Shown here: positions 23,874-36,480 of the stretch, one piece after another
Layout: every line of letters begins with the position of its first letter
Position numbering within the stretch: position 1 is the stretch's first letter
Origin: Cryptomeria japonica
Taxonomy: Eukaryota > Streptophyta > Pinopsida > Cupressales > Cupressaceae
Assembly (NCBI RefSeq): GCF_030272615.1
Contig: NC_081406.1
Location: 478,358,900 to 478,422,899 of the forward strand
Length of the DNA: 64,000 bases
Direction of reading: 5' to 3'
Notes under the pieces: model-generated
What the model was told of the DNA's origin: nothing
Seen by the model: only the letters and a program-made list of their open reading frames with translations
Databases searched by the model: none
Position numbers and translations under genes: made by a program

Positions 23874-25080
23874 TGTAGATAGGAATTTGGAAACCATCAA
23901 AGCAAGGAGCAAATTAGACTAGTTCAATCACGAAAACTCAATTGCAATGATAACAATCCTACAAACATTCAATAGAGACATGAAAACAAAACATTCAAAT
24001 CAAATGCAAACCATCGCAAACGTGAATGTCTCCTCCAGAATTCTCCATTGTCATTCTTTCTCCTTCAAATTGCTTTGTTTGTGGATCTCACCTACAAGTG
24101 CATAAGCATGAGATGAAAGCAAGATTGGCAAAACAACATAAAGATACTAGAAGCGTGATTGATTAATCAATTGGGGGCCATGATTGAAGAAATTCATCCA
24201 ATTTATAGATGAATTGGAGAAAAGACAAGATTAGCATGAAATTGATTCGAATGGAAATTCAAATCAAGAATAGCAAAATTATGACAAGTGTATGACAAAT
24301 TGCTATGCAAGGAGTTATGACAATTTATGACAAATTGCTATGCAAGGATTTATGACAAGAATTTGAAATAGAAATAGACATTAGAAGAAATTAGAAAATT
24401 AGGTTAGAAATGATGACTTGGAAATTAGGAAATTGATGAAAATTAGGTAAATTAATTAATAATTTTTCATTCATTAATTAATTTACAAAAAGAGGAGGAA
24501 TTAATTAGCCAATTAAATAAATATTTAATTGCGACAAGAAGACTTAGGATAAATAAATAAATAATTTAACCTAAAGGGAAAATGACAAACAAGATTAAAT
24601 GAATAAATCATAAAACCTTGGAAGATGAATTAGAAATGCAAGGACGACAATTAGGTCTTGACAAAAGATAATTGATGTAGGGTCAATGTGATCATGATTC
24701 TGACTTGATAAATGATTTGATTGATAAACAATTGAGATTGATTGACAAATTGACCAACATTGATAAAAGAGACCAAATTGATAGGCGCCAATTGACATGA
24801 TTGAAGAGGACAAGGATCGATGACGAATCGATCGTAAAACGACGAGATTGACAAGTTGATATGAGATTGACAAGATTGACCAAAATCATGATTAAATATT
24901 GCTATCGACAAGACCTAATTCGAAAGCAAGAAAAATGAGGAATGCAGAAGAAGGACTCGATGCTCGCAAATGATAAAGACCAAGTGTGTGACATAGAAGA
25001 AATGTTAATGCGATGCAAAAATACCTAAAATAAGGCAATGCACCAATGTTAAAGTATGACTCCGCAAGCGTTGACCATTT
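23873..25080. other. Spacer rich in TTGACAA/ATTGAT words, no gene seen
   Basis: Low-complexity sequence with recurring ATTGACAA, ATTGATAA and TTATGACAA words (notably 24270-24380 and 24690-24890). Open frames on the minus strand here are Ser/Ile/Leu-rich by-products. It could be old LTR-element sequence, but no LTR pair or motif was found. Confidence 0.45.
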
Positions 25081-25089
25081 TTAGATGTC

Positions 25090-25150
25090 TATATATATAT
25101 ATATATCTCACACGCTTTATTTATCCCTCTATTTCTATATCTCTCACACA

Positions 25151-25182
<32 letters not shown>

Positions 25183-25325
25183 TCATTCCCCTATTTCTCC
25201 CTCCCTATGTCTATCTCTCTATCTATCCCCCCCTCTCTCTATTATTTCTCTCTCACCACCTTTATCCATCTATCTCTATCTTTCCATCTCTCCTCTATCT
25301 TTCTATCTCTCCCCCCACTTAGTGC

Positions 25326-25424
<99 letters not shown>

Positions 25425-25574
25425 CCTCTCTCTTTCCTTGGTTACATCTATCTCTCTATCTCTCTACTTCTCTCTCATGTCTCTATTTTTGTCTCTCCCT
25501 CTCCCTTCTTTTCTATTTATTTATATCTACCTCTCTATCTCTCTCTTTCTCACTCATATACATCCACTCCCTAA

Positions 25575-25656
<82 letters not shown>

Positions 25657-25660
25657 CCTA
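25090..25660. repeat. Compound CT/CA microsatellite cluster
   Basis: Long pure runs: CT at about 25147-25174, CT then CA at about 25325-25422 and CT at about 25578-25653, joined by CT-rich sequence. The overlapping Ser/Leu/His reading frames (25085-25762, 25207-25752) are artefacts. Confidence 0.95.
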
Positions 25661-25998
25661 TCTTATCTTTATTTTCCTATCTCTACTTCTCTTTGTTTGT
25701 CTATCTCTTTATCCATTTCTTTTTGTGTATCTCTCCCTCTCCCACTTGGTAATGAAACATGATTATCTTTCTGATTCAATGGTTTTATTTCAATCATGTT
25801 TGAACCCTTGTATGTGGATGCATAGTTGATTTCTAGCAACCAATTCTCCATTGAGACCGTTGTTGCTTAAACAACACCATTTGATAAGTGGCTTCATGTG
25901 ATGCACAAATGTATGCAACAAAAAAATAACCAAATTCTCCAAATTGACCTTCTACATCTATTCGGCGTACCTATTGCACACTAAGGTGTAATTGCTAG
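25661..25998. other. Spacer, no gene seen
   Basis: No coding or RNA signal recognised between the microsatellite cluster and the 101-bp repeat. Confidence 0.5.
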
Positions 25999-26099
25999 TA
26001 TTATTTAATTTTGATAATGCAAAAATTGATGTTAATTTAAATTATTTTAAAGTAGATTTGAGAGGTGGTTGGAGTGTATATGTCATTTGTACATATGTT
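25999..26099 (+). repeat. 101-bp direct repeat, copy 2
   Basis: Identical by eye to 22460-22560, 3.5 kb away. Flanks differ immediately outside on both sides, so this is a short dispersed duplication and not the edge of a longer visible one. Confidence 0.9.
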
Positions 26100-27599
26100 T
26101 AAATATGAAATAAAAGAGTTGAATAATTTTATGTTCGAGTTATGTAAAAGTGACATTTCATGCATGAACTTAAATACGTGAATTCAAAGAGAAGTCGATG
26201 ATAAGAACTAATTTTTTTATATTTGTATATTAGATTTAGAGGATACTAATAGTTCCTTGTGATTTATTTTTCAATCATTCTTAAAATGAATCATGCAGCT
26301 TATATCCAACTTCATATAAATCGTTGAATTTTTCTTACTTGAATTCTTCAATAATTTAGCATCTATAAATGTGTGTAAGAAGTCAATATGCATTTCTAAT
26401 ATGTAAGAACTTATTGACCTCATCTAAGAGCATTAATGTTCTACAAAATAAACACATCCTAAAAATAATTTAATAAATCTAATAGTAAATAAGCTAGACT
26501 TTAATTAATTAAGAGCTTATTAGGGAAATAAAATGTACTTTAAGTTTAATTTATATAATTCAATTCAATAATTAAATTTTAAATAAATTTAATTGAAGTT
26601 GATTAATTTAAGTCGATTTAATTGACAAATATTTAAATATAAATGTACTAAAATAATTGAGAGTGATTAAGACTTGAAAATTAACACACTTTTGAATTTA
26701 ATTGTTAAAACAAGATGTTGAGAATTGAGATATATAAATCGAATTATAATTAGAAACCAAAGGAGAATGAATCCTAACCTTTTAGGGACCATGGACTAGA
26801 TCATGCCTACAATATGGTCTCATTGCTCCAATTCTATCACAATACATTAGTTTTTTTTTATAGGTGTGTATGCTTTTATTAAACACCTTCATATACAAAT
26901 TGATAAGTCTTAGAATTCTCGTTTGTTGAAATTATCATGTCATCCAAACATAATCTCTCCATCTCAATTTTTTTTCGTTGCTCCTCACTATTTTATCCAT
27001 CACCATCTTAAATCCTCACTAACATAATAGAACTTACTAAACTAATTGAAAAAAATCAAACCCTTTTATGACTAAACAACTAAAAAAAATCATTCTAATT
27101 ATACATGTTAAGCTTATCTTTAACACATTTAAGTTATATTATTTATCTATTAAAATTAAAATTCATAATATAATTTTTTACTTAAAAAATATTCTCCATC
27201 AACATACCTGTTGTACCTCTTATCGATACAATGCTTCTAATTTATAGAAACGACTCCTTTTAATTTTTACTATCATATAAGTTATCCATTTATATAACTG
27301 AAAAAGGCAGGGAGTCCAAATAAAAAAATATACTACTTACATAGGTACTAAGAATGCTTCTCTCCTCATTTAATAGGACTGAAAAAACCCCATGTTAGAA
27401 AGTGGGAAAAATTGTCTCCACTACATATTAAAGCTACCAAAGACCCTAAAGACGGAAAAAAGGGATCCGACCTTCTCGTTTCCCATTCTATTTCTAGGAC
27501 GTTTAAGAGGAAAGGTTAAAAGAAATCAAGGAGTCGTTAAGTAGTAGGACATTAAGAGGTAAGGTTAAAAGTGTGTATGCAGGCCAGCCGTAGGAGCTG
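26100..27599. other. Intergenic DNA upstream of the AP2 gene
   Basis: AT-rich with no coding motif. GC rises from about 27550 toward the gene. A TGACGTGG word at about 27611 is a possible bZIP-type site, but a single short match is weak evidence. Confidence 0.5.
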
Positions 27600-27685
27600 G
27601 TGTAGAGTGATGACGTGGTAAGGGGGCTGTTGTCCAGCTTGAAGGGCATTCAAGTACTTTCGAGGCTATTGTCACTTTGGCTTCG

Positions 27686-27693
27686 TATAAAAT
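27686..27693 (+). promoter_or_regulatory. Candidate TATA box of the AP2 gene
   Basis: TATAAAAT lies about 510 bases before the first ATG of the AP2 gene, in a stretch with balanced composition unlike the AT-rich spacer further left. It would give a 5' leader of about 480 bases if unspliced. Position and sequence are suggestive only. Confidence 0.3.
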
Positions 27694-28202
27694 CTGGTCT
27701 CTCGCAAATATTATATTCACGCACACACTCGTTCCAATAATTCCGATAGACATTGGGAGAGTCCACAGACCACACAGCCCTACATGCTTTAAGGGTGCAC
27801 AAGGGAAATTATATCGATATACCTGCAATCACTTCATTATCATCATCTCACCGGGCATCGATTAGGTCGCGGTTCGAATCTCCTCGACATTATCAATGTT
27901 TTTTTCCTTTCCCTGAGTGTTTTTGTTACTTCTGCGCACGAGTTTTCATTCATTCATTTCTCTCTTTTCCTTGCACAATGAACCATGGTGATTGCTGAGT
28001 TGATCTTATTAGTTGCCAATCATTAGCGGGGTTTTTTTGAGAGATCTGGAGCGAAATACGAGGGCAGCTGTTATTTTCCCTTTCAAGTCTCCCTCTATCT
28101 TTACCCTTTGGCGTTTTGGGATCATCCAACGTTGAATATCTCACCTGTAGAGAAGGATTTCCATAATCCTAGGCCATATATTCCCCTGTTTAGTGCCTTG
28201 TT

Positions 28203-31200
28203 ATGAAACCGATGAATCACTGGCTTGGATTCTCGCTGTCGCCACATCTAGTAGCCAATTCCACGCAGCCACAGTCGAGCATGGAGTATAAGTTTGACCA
28301 GAGCTACGGGATGAACACGGCGCCGAGTGGGCAGTTTTCATCTCCCATGGCTGAGCTTCCGCTGAGGTCAGATGGGTCTCTATGTATAATGGAGGCTCTC
28401 GGTCGCTCGCACAGCAGTAATAACAACAGCAGCAACAATGCTAATACCAGGAATGGAGGTGCGTGAAATTCTCCCTTTTACCCCGCTGCTAATGTTTTAT
28501 ATGACCTGCTGCTGTGTTTTGTTTGGGTTGATTTTTTCTTTTGGCTACAGATTGGCGCGAGGGGACAGGAGTCGAAACCCCGCAGCAGCTTCTAAGCACA
28601 GAATATTCTGGGTTTGGTCGAACCAGTGATGAGCGTGAAGGACCGAAGCTGGAGGACTTCCTGGGCGGTGCATCCATGGCAAACCAGTACCAAGAGAGCA
28701 TGTATTATACTGAAAGCAACGGTAATAATAATCATAGAATCAATGTGAACCTGCCCTTTCTGCAGTGCAGACAGAGGGAGGAGGTCCCCCCATCCTTTCA
28801 CGCGTTGAGTGGAATGGGGGTACCAGTGGAGTCTTCACAGTCGTATGAGCAGCAACATATGTCGGAGCTTGTTGAACAGTCCCAGCAAATGCAAATGCCT
28901 TATCATGTTAATGTAAGCCAGGCTTTTGAGGATTGCAGCACGCAACTTCCTCCGGCCTCAGGATTTCTGGGCATGTCGGCGCTGAAAACGTGGCTAAGGC
29001 AGAACCCTAACGCGGGCAAATTGGGGTGTACTAGTCCCTCCGGGAAGTCGAACCTTGGTGGGGAGTTTCATCAAGCTCTCACCCTATCAATGACCCCGCA
29101 GTCCAACTCAGCCATCATTATTCCGCAGGCGAACAGCCTCGTGGAGAGCAGGAAAAGAGGCGCAGGGAAATCGCCGCTTCCTCGCAAATCAATTGATACT
29201 TTCGGCCAACGCACTTCGCAATTTCGTGGTGTCACACGGTCGGTTTCTTTTTCTTATTTTCTTTCCCTTGTTCACTATTTTAGAATTCCAACATAAAAAG
29301 CTTTCGTATTTGTGATTGGAATTTCTGTTGTTGTGTAGAGTGTATTTATCTGATGAGTGTATTTTTGGCGTTTTTTCAGGCATCGCTGGACGGGGCGCTA
29401 TGAAGCGCACTTATGGGACAATAGTTGCAGGAAGGAGGGCCAGACTAGAAAAGGAAGACAAGGTAAAGCACTGTGGGCAGTAAATTTTCATGCTTTCGTA
29501 CACAGTATCAAATGTTAACTTCATCATTGCTATTGGTTCTTCTTCATTGCCCTTAAGCAGTTGCTGTGATGGCTTTCTGTTGCTTTAATTTGACTCGTGC
29601 TTTCTTATTACCATGAACGGCTTGGGGATCGGTTGTTCCTTGCATCTCTTTGATCTACAGTTTATTTGGGTACGTTTCTTAAGTTTCAGATAACTTTCTA
29701 TAGATTTGGATAGGGTAGGTCAAATATTCATGTAAGGATTAATTTGGAAGCCACTGTTTCGTATTAATGGTTTCAGGAGGTTATGACAAAGAAGAAAAAG
29801 CAGCTAGGGCATACGACTTGGCTGCTCTCAAGTACTGGGGTCCTTCCACACACATAAACTTTCCGGTAAAATATTTATCTCATGATCTTCTTACCTCTTT
29901 CAATGTAATTTCATATTGATATCTCCATTAATCTATTTTTAAAAAAATTCCAGGATTCCTTGTAGTAACTGTTTTTCGTTTATACGCTATGATAATCGTA
30001 TCAAACTGTTATTGAAGCAATTATAAATTTGTTAAACAAACGTACCGCGTACTCTTGTTAATTTGTTGCCTTAAAGCCTGAAAGATTTTGCATATTGAAC
30101 AGCTGGAAACATATGAAAAAGAACTTGAGGAGATGAAGAATATGACCAGACAGGAATACGTTGCCAATTTGAGAAGGTTAGGGGTAGAGGTTGTAGCATT
30201 TTGACATTAAGTTTCAAAATTTGAGTGTTAGCTTGATGTGTTTGGAATTTTATTTAACGCAGGAAAAGTAGCGGATTCTCAAGGGGAGCTTCTGTATACC
30301 GTGGTGTTACAAGGTATGGTTAAAATGTGGAGTTCTAAGCCTCTGGTCATATTGTCACGGAAAACGTCTTAACATACGTACTACTGTGCTCGTTGGCATC
30401 TCTTTTCTGAATGTTTCGAAAATGAGAACTTGTGGAGATCAAGGATGAATAAGTTTCTGTTTGAATGTGATTATGGCATTGGATCAGGCATCACCAGCAC
30501 GGGAGATGGCAAGCTCGTATTGGGAGGGTTGCAGGCAACAAGGATCTGTACCTTGGGACATTCAGTAAGTGTATTGGAAACATATGATTCAAATGTTTTA
30601 AGCTTCTTTTCCATACTAGTAGTTTGCTCAGAGTTGTAGCCTGTATTGAGGCGGTAGCAGTGTGTATGATGTTTTTGATATTAAACATGTTAATAGGTAC
30701 CCAAGAGGAAGCTGCAGAAGCCTACGATATTGCAGCCATCAAGTTCCGTGGCGTCAGTGCCGTAACCAATTTTGATATCAGCAAGTATGACGTGAAAGTG
30801 ATATGTTCAAGTAACACCTTGGTCGCTGCAGATTTAGCCAAACGCAACAAAGAAATTGAGCATTCTACCGAGCCCAGTATAGACAGCCCTCCTCTTCAAC
30901 TACAAGCCAAGGATAACAACAGCAGCAGCAATAACAGTAGTACTAAATATCTTGAGAAGAGTAACAGTATGAATGCTACTGATGGGGCAACGTCTAATAA
31001 CGTTACTCAGGACTGGCAGCTAATGGAGGCTCCTTCTGATGATTCAAACAAGGTGGTGAGCAATTGGGTGGAGCAGCACGAGGAGGATCGAAAGCCCGAC
31101 CATTCCTTTGTCGAATCACTTCAACTTGGGGGCGGGCATTCTCATTCAGCAGTTTTACACGATCTCATTGGCTTGGATGCATCCAACAATGAAGAAACCA

Positions 31201-31496
31201 GCGGTCTAATGACAGACATTTCTGCTGCGAACACGGCAACAGTAGATAGCCCTGTGAATTCTAGCAGTGAGAATGACGTGGCCCACCGCAAGATCTCCCA
31301 TGTCTACGACAACATGATTGCTGGAGGGGATTTCCCACAGGCCTTGTTCTTCCCTGCAACTAAATTGGTCAAATATGATAACAGTAATAATACCCCCAGT
31401 CCATGGATGATCCCACCTTCGGCGGTACAACCATTGCATTCAAAGCCCAATATTTCTGTTGGTCATTTGCCAATGTTTGCACTGTGGAATGAATGA
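28203..31496 (+). CDS. AINTEGUMENTA-like AP2/ERF transcription factor, nine exons
   Basis: Exons: 28203-28458, 28551-29238, 29380-29462, 29661-29669, 29777-29865, 30103-30176, 30263-30313, 30488-30564 and 30697-31496. All introns are GT...AG and phases agree, giving 708 residues. The N-terminus [15 protein letters not shown] carries the WLGFSLSP motif of the euANT group; PKLEDFLGG and [10 protein letters not shown] are further group motifs. Two AP2 domains follow: R1 from about residue 309 ([19 protein letters not shown], then [20 protein letters not shown]) and R2 from about 409 ([19 protein letters not shown], then [16 protein letters not shown]), joined by the conserved [20 protein letters not shown] linker. 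[13 protein letters not shown] before R1 is also typical. Family members are nuclear DNA-binding regulators of meristem and organ growth. Asn/Ser-rich tracts occur at both ends. It appears intact. Whether it is ANT, PLT or BBM-like cannot be told without a tree. Confidence 0.95.
29661..29669 (+). other. 9-nt microexon of the AP2 gene
   Basis: TTTATTTGG sits between an AG acceptor (GATCTACAG) and a GT donor (GTACGT). It supplies the VYLG codons of the first AP2 domain. Skipping it would keep the frame but delete three residues of the DNA-binding sheet. A 9-nt exon at this site is a known feature of AP2/ANT genes. Confidence 0.92.
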
Positions 31497-31652
31497 CTCA
31501 GAGTCTGTATATAACAAACAAATCACATGTGTATAGCCTGCAAAATCATGAATTGCATTTCGCCGCATTTTGGGTTTGTGATGGCTAAAAGAAATAGCAA
31601 GGAGGATCACGTTAAAGCTCGCTAAATTGTCACTTCCGAGATTTTATCATGA

Positions 31653-31658
31653 AATAAA
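31653..31658 (+). terminator. Candidate polyadenylation signal of the AP2 gene
   Basis: AATAAA lies 157 bases after the stop codon. It is the first canonical hexamer downstream. Plant poly(A) signals are loose, so usage is uncertain. Confidence 0.45.
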
Positions 31659-32795
31659 AAAGATGGTATCCAGCGTACTTGTTATTTCAGTTTTGCAAAC
31701 AAAGCGGCAAACACATGTAGATTTCTCTGACAGGATGAAGTTTTTGTTTCTGGGTTAGCCAAGTTCATATCGGCAACCGGTAAACCAGAAATTTTTGCCA
31801 AAAAGACCACCTTTGTATACGAAATTCTGAATCGTTGAAGAAAATGCTTTTATGTCAAGTTGTGTGGAGTTAGATCCCTCTTTTGTTTAATGTGTTTAAT
31901 GGCAATTATCTGAATGTCTTTATTAGTTCAGTCGATAATCAAGGAACGTACACTGTTTGCACATTCTAAATCATCAAAGAAAAAAGTTGGAAAAAATGCA
32001 AGTATGCACATGAGAAATTTTTGTTCAGACAAAGGAGTCGGAAATTTACTATATTCCAAATTGGTGATAAGCCTAATTGAGATTTTTACAACTAAGCAGC
32101 AATAAATGTTTCTTTTAGTCACACAACTTGCAGCAGTTTGAAGGATAATAAAAACTGTCCAGTTCAAAGCAGACAAAGGTACTCATTTCTGTGGATAACC
32201 AAATAATTCATGTACCTTCCCATCTGCTGAGATCCCCGGGTCGAGTTAAGAGAGGTTCTGAGATTTATTTTTTATCTGAGATTCTTGATGCTCAGTTGAA
32301 AGGGGTTTTCAATACTTTTTAGAATTTGATGCTTAGAATCTTTCCTTCGAATATTTTATTATCTTCATTTTGAGGAAGAAAAAGGAATTTATATATATTT
32401 TTATTTTGAGGAAGTTAAATTTATTGGTCTAGAAAAATATAAAATCAAACAGTTTAAATATCTAAGCTCAGAGATACGAATGTGCATAAAGAACATCAAT
32501 TTAGTAGCGCAGACAAGCAGAGATTTGTAACAGTTTCATTTTTGTGACTACTGGTAATCAATCACATATTATATCAAATTGTCTTTTTAATATTCATTAG
32601 CATACAATTTCTTTTAATTTGTTACACACATCATTTCACCTAGAGCTTAAACATATATGGCATCGGTAGCAAGGATTTGCAAAGTTCACAATCATTCATC
32701 TATATTTAAAATAAAGAATACTTTTAATTAAAAATATATTTGAAAATGAGTTTCATCTGAAATGAAAATGGACCGATCACTAGAAGGTTTAGGAA
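31659..32795. other. 3' flank of the AP2 gene, no second gene seen
   Basis: No coding signal beyond short open frames. Part of 31497-31700 is likely 3' UTR. Confidence 0.5.
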
Positions 32796-33250
32796 GCTGA
32801 TATAACTCAGTTGAAAGATCCTAAATAAAATAGGTAAGAACTGATTATAATACAATTTGCCAGGTCAAGACTTTATACAGAAGTTCTAGAGCGAAAATTT
32901 GCTGGAGCTGGCTGATAAATCAGTTGAAAGATCCTAAATTAAATAGATAAGAACTGATCATAATACCATTTGCCAGACCAAGACTTTATACAGAAGTTCT
33001 AGAGCGAAAATTTGCTGGAGCTGGCTGATAACTCAGTTGAAACATCCTAAATTAAATAGATAAGAACTGATTATAATACAATTTGCCAGGCCAAGACTTT
33101 TTACAGAAGTTCTAGAGCGAAAATTTGCTGGAGCTGGCTGATAACTCAGTTGAAAGATCCTAAATTTAAATAGATAAGAACGATTATAATAGAATATGCC
33201 ACATCAGGACTTTATACAGAAGGTTCAAGAGCGTAAATTTGCTGCTAAAA
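32796..33250. repeat. Four-copy minisatellite, period about 113-115 bp
   Basis: Units begin GCTGATA at about 32796, 32911, 33024 and 33137. Each contains CAGTTGAAAGATCCTAAAT, TAAGAACTGATTATAATA and AGAAGTTCTAGAGCGAAAAT. The last copy degenerates near 33250. It lies 1.3 kb downstream of the AP2 gene. Confidence 0.92.
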
Positions 33251-34505
33251 GACATAAATAAGTTTTTACTCGAGCAGAGTTGGAATTTATGAATTTCTGT
33301 GAGAACAGGTGACTCGCTTTATTTCGATTGAAAAAGTTTGACATTCTTCTGTGTTAATTAGGTGATGTGGTGAATATAAGTGATTTTTGCAGGGTATGTT
33401 AATGAAGACGGAACAAAACCTGACGTAACTGAATCTTTAGGATATCTAAGCTCTATTGTTTTTCTCCCAGAGTTATGATGACAAAGACGCAAAGAAAATG
33501 ACTGGAGACGAGGAGGGACAGAAAAATATGTACTTTGAGTTGATCATAAATACTCTTAAGGCTTGACATAGCAGCCTGGGCTATACTGCTAGCGAGTAGG
33601 CAGCAGGCAGCCAGCTATTCATCCTGTGCACACTTCAGTTCGCTGCAAGCCAGCAACCAAACGTCTTTTTTAATGCAAGTACACGCATTTTTACTTCAGC
33701 AAACCTACAAACAAAAAAACATTTCAAATTACCGTATTGTTCAGGTATACGGCACGCACGGAGCAGATTCATTCCAGATAGGTCTGGAACAAATCTACAC
33801 CGTCGGCACTAGTTATTTCAGGCAATGTAAAGCCTTCGGTGTTTATTATTTATCCGTTTCCATAAAAGTTTCTCCAAATCAAGGGTTTCTGGAAAGCAGA
33901 TCTAAAGCTATAGCTATTAGCAGGTTTGAAAGGGAGCTGGATACTAAACAGATAGTGTCTGCAGAAACGGTACTTACACTTTCAGGTATCTCGTCAGATA
34001 TTTTTTTTTTGGTACTTTGAAAGCATGGACCTGGAAAATCTAAAGCTGCTAGTGTTGAAAAACGCGCCACTGTGTTGGTTGTCTTGCTTAGATTCGTTGC
34101 CTTGTGAATAATTCCTTTGTATGGAAATTTGAAGGCATGGCCTGCTGGTCATAGGACTGTGACTCGCCATAAAAGGTGGGCAGCTGTTGATTTCACTACA
34201 CATGAGACAGGCGCACTAAAGGTCCGGTTCCTGCAACTATTTTTACCTTTGGCAGGGCAGGCCACAGGGAATTCAAGTTTAAAAGCTTTAGATAGAGTCA
34301 CATGAAGGGAATGGAAGTTAGACGGCTATATCTTTTGTGCCCTTCACCGTCTCTCTCTTTCTCTCTCTCTCTGTTCCTCATCGGGACAAGCGCTCTCTTC
34401 ATTCCAACCTCGTATCTTTCTTTATACCTATTAATGACTAGATTATTATTTATGACAGGAAAATACTTTTTTTTGTTTTGTTTAGGTCATTATAGAATAT
34501 AGACT
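33251..34505. other. Low-copy-looking spacer, no gene supported
   Basis: More balanced composition than the surroundings, with a 115-codon open frame at 33673-34020. It has no recognisable motif, no clear splice context and no homologue I recognise, so I do not call a gene. Confidence 0.45.
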
Positions 34506-34936
34506 AGGGGAAAGGACCCAGTTGTTGTGCACCCTAACTTTGTGCTTCTCAAAATCCTACGTGGAAATTTCAAATCACTCCGATTTTTTTACAGCAGCTT
34601 ACTTGGCAAGTCCCCTGCTTATAACTAAGGTTTCAGGGCCACATCATCAAATATGATGCCACATCAACATGATTTTTGCCAAGGTATCCAAAACAACCAA
34701 AAAAAAAAGTGTGACCAATAGGTGTGCAAAAGGGTCCCAATACTTGTGCAGCTGATGTGGCATCACATGATTGGTTACTTTTCATAGCAAATGGTATATT
34801 TCATTCAATTATTGGTATTTATCATACAACTATTGGTGCAATGTTATACAAAGGTTGGACATTAAATCAGCAAGTATGGGGTATTAACTTCTTCTATCAC
34901 AAAAATTGGAACATGCTCAACTATTGGGTCCTTCCC
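34506..34936. mobile_element. MITE-like element 2
   Basis: The left end AGGGGAAAGGACCCAGTTGT and the reverse complement of the right end GGGGGAAGGACCCAATAGTT form terminal inverted repeats around about 430 bp of non-coding sequence. GATGCCACATCA and GATGTGGCATCA inside are also inversely placed. The ends resemble element 1 (21362-21830). The right end carries a local duplication (34871-34993). Confidence 0.55.
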
Positions 34937-34993
34937 CCCCCAAGTATGGGGTATTAACTTCTTCTATCACAAAAATTGGAACATGCTCAACTA
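34871..34993. repeat. Two-copy tandem repeat at MITE right end, period 70 bp
   Basis: CAAGTATGGGGTATTAACTT at 34871 recurs at 34941, with about 53 matching bases up to ACATGCTCAACTA. The second copy ends in a C-rich run and then CT/TA microsatellites (about 35000-35041). Confidence 0.9.
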
Positions 34994-35041
34994 CCCCCGC
35001 CCCCCCCCCCCCTCTCTCTCTCTCTATATATATATATATAT

Positions 35042-35856
35042 GACTATCTGCTCAATGGCAATATTTATTTATTAGGACATATATTATGTTTTAAAGATAC
35101 AAATATGATTATAACATGGGAGCCTCTCTATTGTCATTCAAATTATTTTCTCAAGGTGAGCTATGAGTAAAGAGAGAAACATTATAAATTTATATACATA
35201 CAATTGTAATTTTAGTTCTTATATTGCATGGTTAGATTAGAGTTTTTCTTATGTTTTTTCAATTTTATTTTGCACTGCAAATGAATAAGTAGGTTCATGA
35301 ATTTAATCTTTGAGTGAGTTTTTTATTTGAGCTAATTTTAGGTTTGGTTATTTCGAAAGTCAGCCACTTTGCCAAGGTATCTTATTGCAATGGTAACATT
35401 AGCATTACCTATACCAATTAGCTTGATGAGAATGTCTTGATGCAATTGCATATCAACATAAGACATATTTTTGTGCTAGATTTGGAGTCTCAATCTCGCA
35501 TCCATTAATCTCTATTTCCCTCTTTCTTGAAGATACATGATCAATTGTGTTGTTTTTAATTTTTTGTTTTATGTTTCTTAGTTTTAATCTATTTTTCTAT
35601 GCAACTTGTGTGCATGTGTTTTTAATTTATTTTTAGAACCATCTTTTAAATTAATTTCTTTGGTCACTACATGCATGTTGTAGCATGTACAACTGATAAC
35701 TTATAAAAATAATGTTGTCTTAGTTTGTTTACATATACATATACAACTAATTTCATAACACAAAAAATAATACAACTTTTCTTTCATGTGGTATTGAGTA
35801 GGTTGCAATATTTTTTATTGTGCAAGTAGCAAGACCAAGTTAACACTTATCTTCAA
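35042..35856. other. Spacer, possibly 5' part of a copia element
   Basis: No coding motif is seen. Its position before the copia gag remnant suggests eroded LTR or leader sequence, but no primer-binding site or LTR pair was found. Confidence 0.4.
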
Positions 35857-36480
35857 ATGGCTAATAGCAGTAGCTTTCCATTTCAACTTTTGTTGTTTAT
35901 AGAAGACAACTATAAATATTGAAGCATCAAAATGAAGAACCTACTATTATGCCAAGATATTTGGGAATCAATAGAAGTGGGATACACATAAGTTGAAGAT
36001 CAAAATTCTTTGAATATCTTGACAACAAATCAATGGACCCATCTGAAAGAAGATAGAAAGAAGGACAATTGATCTCTATTCACCATCTAGTCTACATTGG
36101 ATATTTCAATTTAACCCCATATAATTGGCATGAAAAAATAAAACGATGCACTTGAGGCTCTCCAAATTGTAACTCAAGGATTTTACAAAACTAGATTGGT
36201 AAGATTTCAAAACTCTTGAAGATTTTAAAAAAAATTAAAGATGAAAGAAGTTGAGTACATTCAAGAATTTATTACAAGGAATCAAGGTATTGTGAACCAA
36301 CTTAAGACTTAAGGGCAAGCCATAACATAATGAAAAATTATTAAAAAAAATTGACATCTCTTCCTTTGAAATTTGATCTAGTGGTAATAGCCATTAAAGA
36401 AATTAAATATTCAATGTAACAATCAAAGTGGTTGAGTTGATAGGTGGGCAAGTGCAAGAAGTTGAGTCCAATTGAGGGGA
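35857..36480 (+). pseudogene. Ty1/copia Gag (UBN2-type) remnant
   Basis: From ATG 35857 the frame can be read through stops as a copia Gag: MANSSSFPFQL, then a WSIKM-like block, QDIWESIEVGY, LKEDRKKDN, ALEALQIVTQGF, KTRLVRFQ, KEVEYIQEFITRNQGIVNQL, and a phrase of the KIIEKILRSLPPKFD type. The order and spacing match the UBN2/Retrotran_gag_2 family of plant copia and copia-derived genes. No zinc knuckle or pol follows before 36970. It is dead through several stops and small shifts. Confidence 0.8.

Noticed and set aside
24595-24911. Overlapping minus-strand open frames
   Set aside because: They arise from low-complexity ATTGAC/ATTGAT words and have no family resemblance.
25085-25762. Long plus-strand Ser/Leu/His open frame
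   Set aside because: It is a translation of CT and CA microsatellites; no start context or motif.
27860-27880. GGTTCGAATC resembling a tRNA B box or SINE
   Set aside because: No matching A box, cloverleaf or acceptor stem was found around it.
33673-34020. 115-codon open frame as a gene
   Set aside because: No recognisable motif or neighbouring exons; chance length is plausible in this more balanced stretch.
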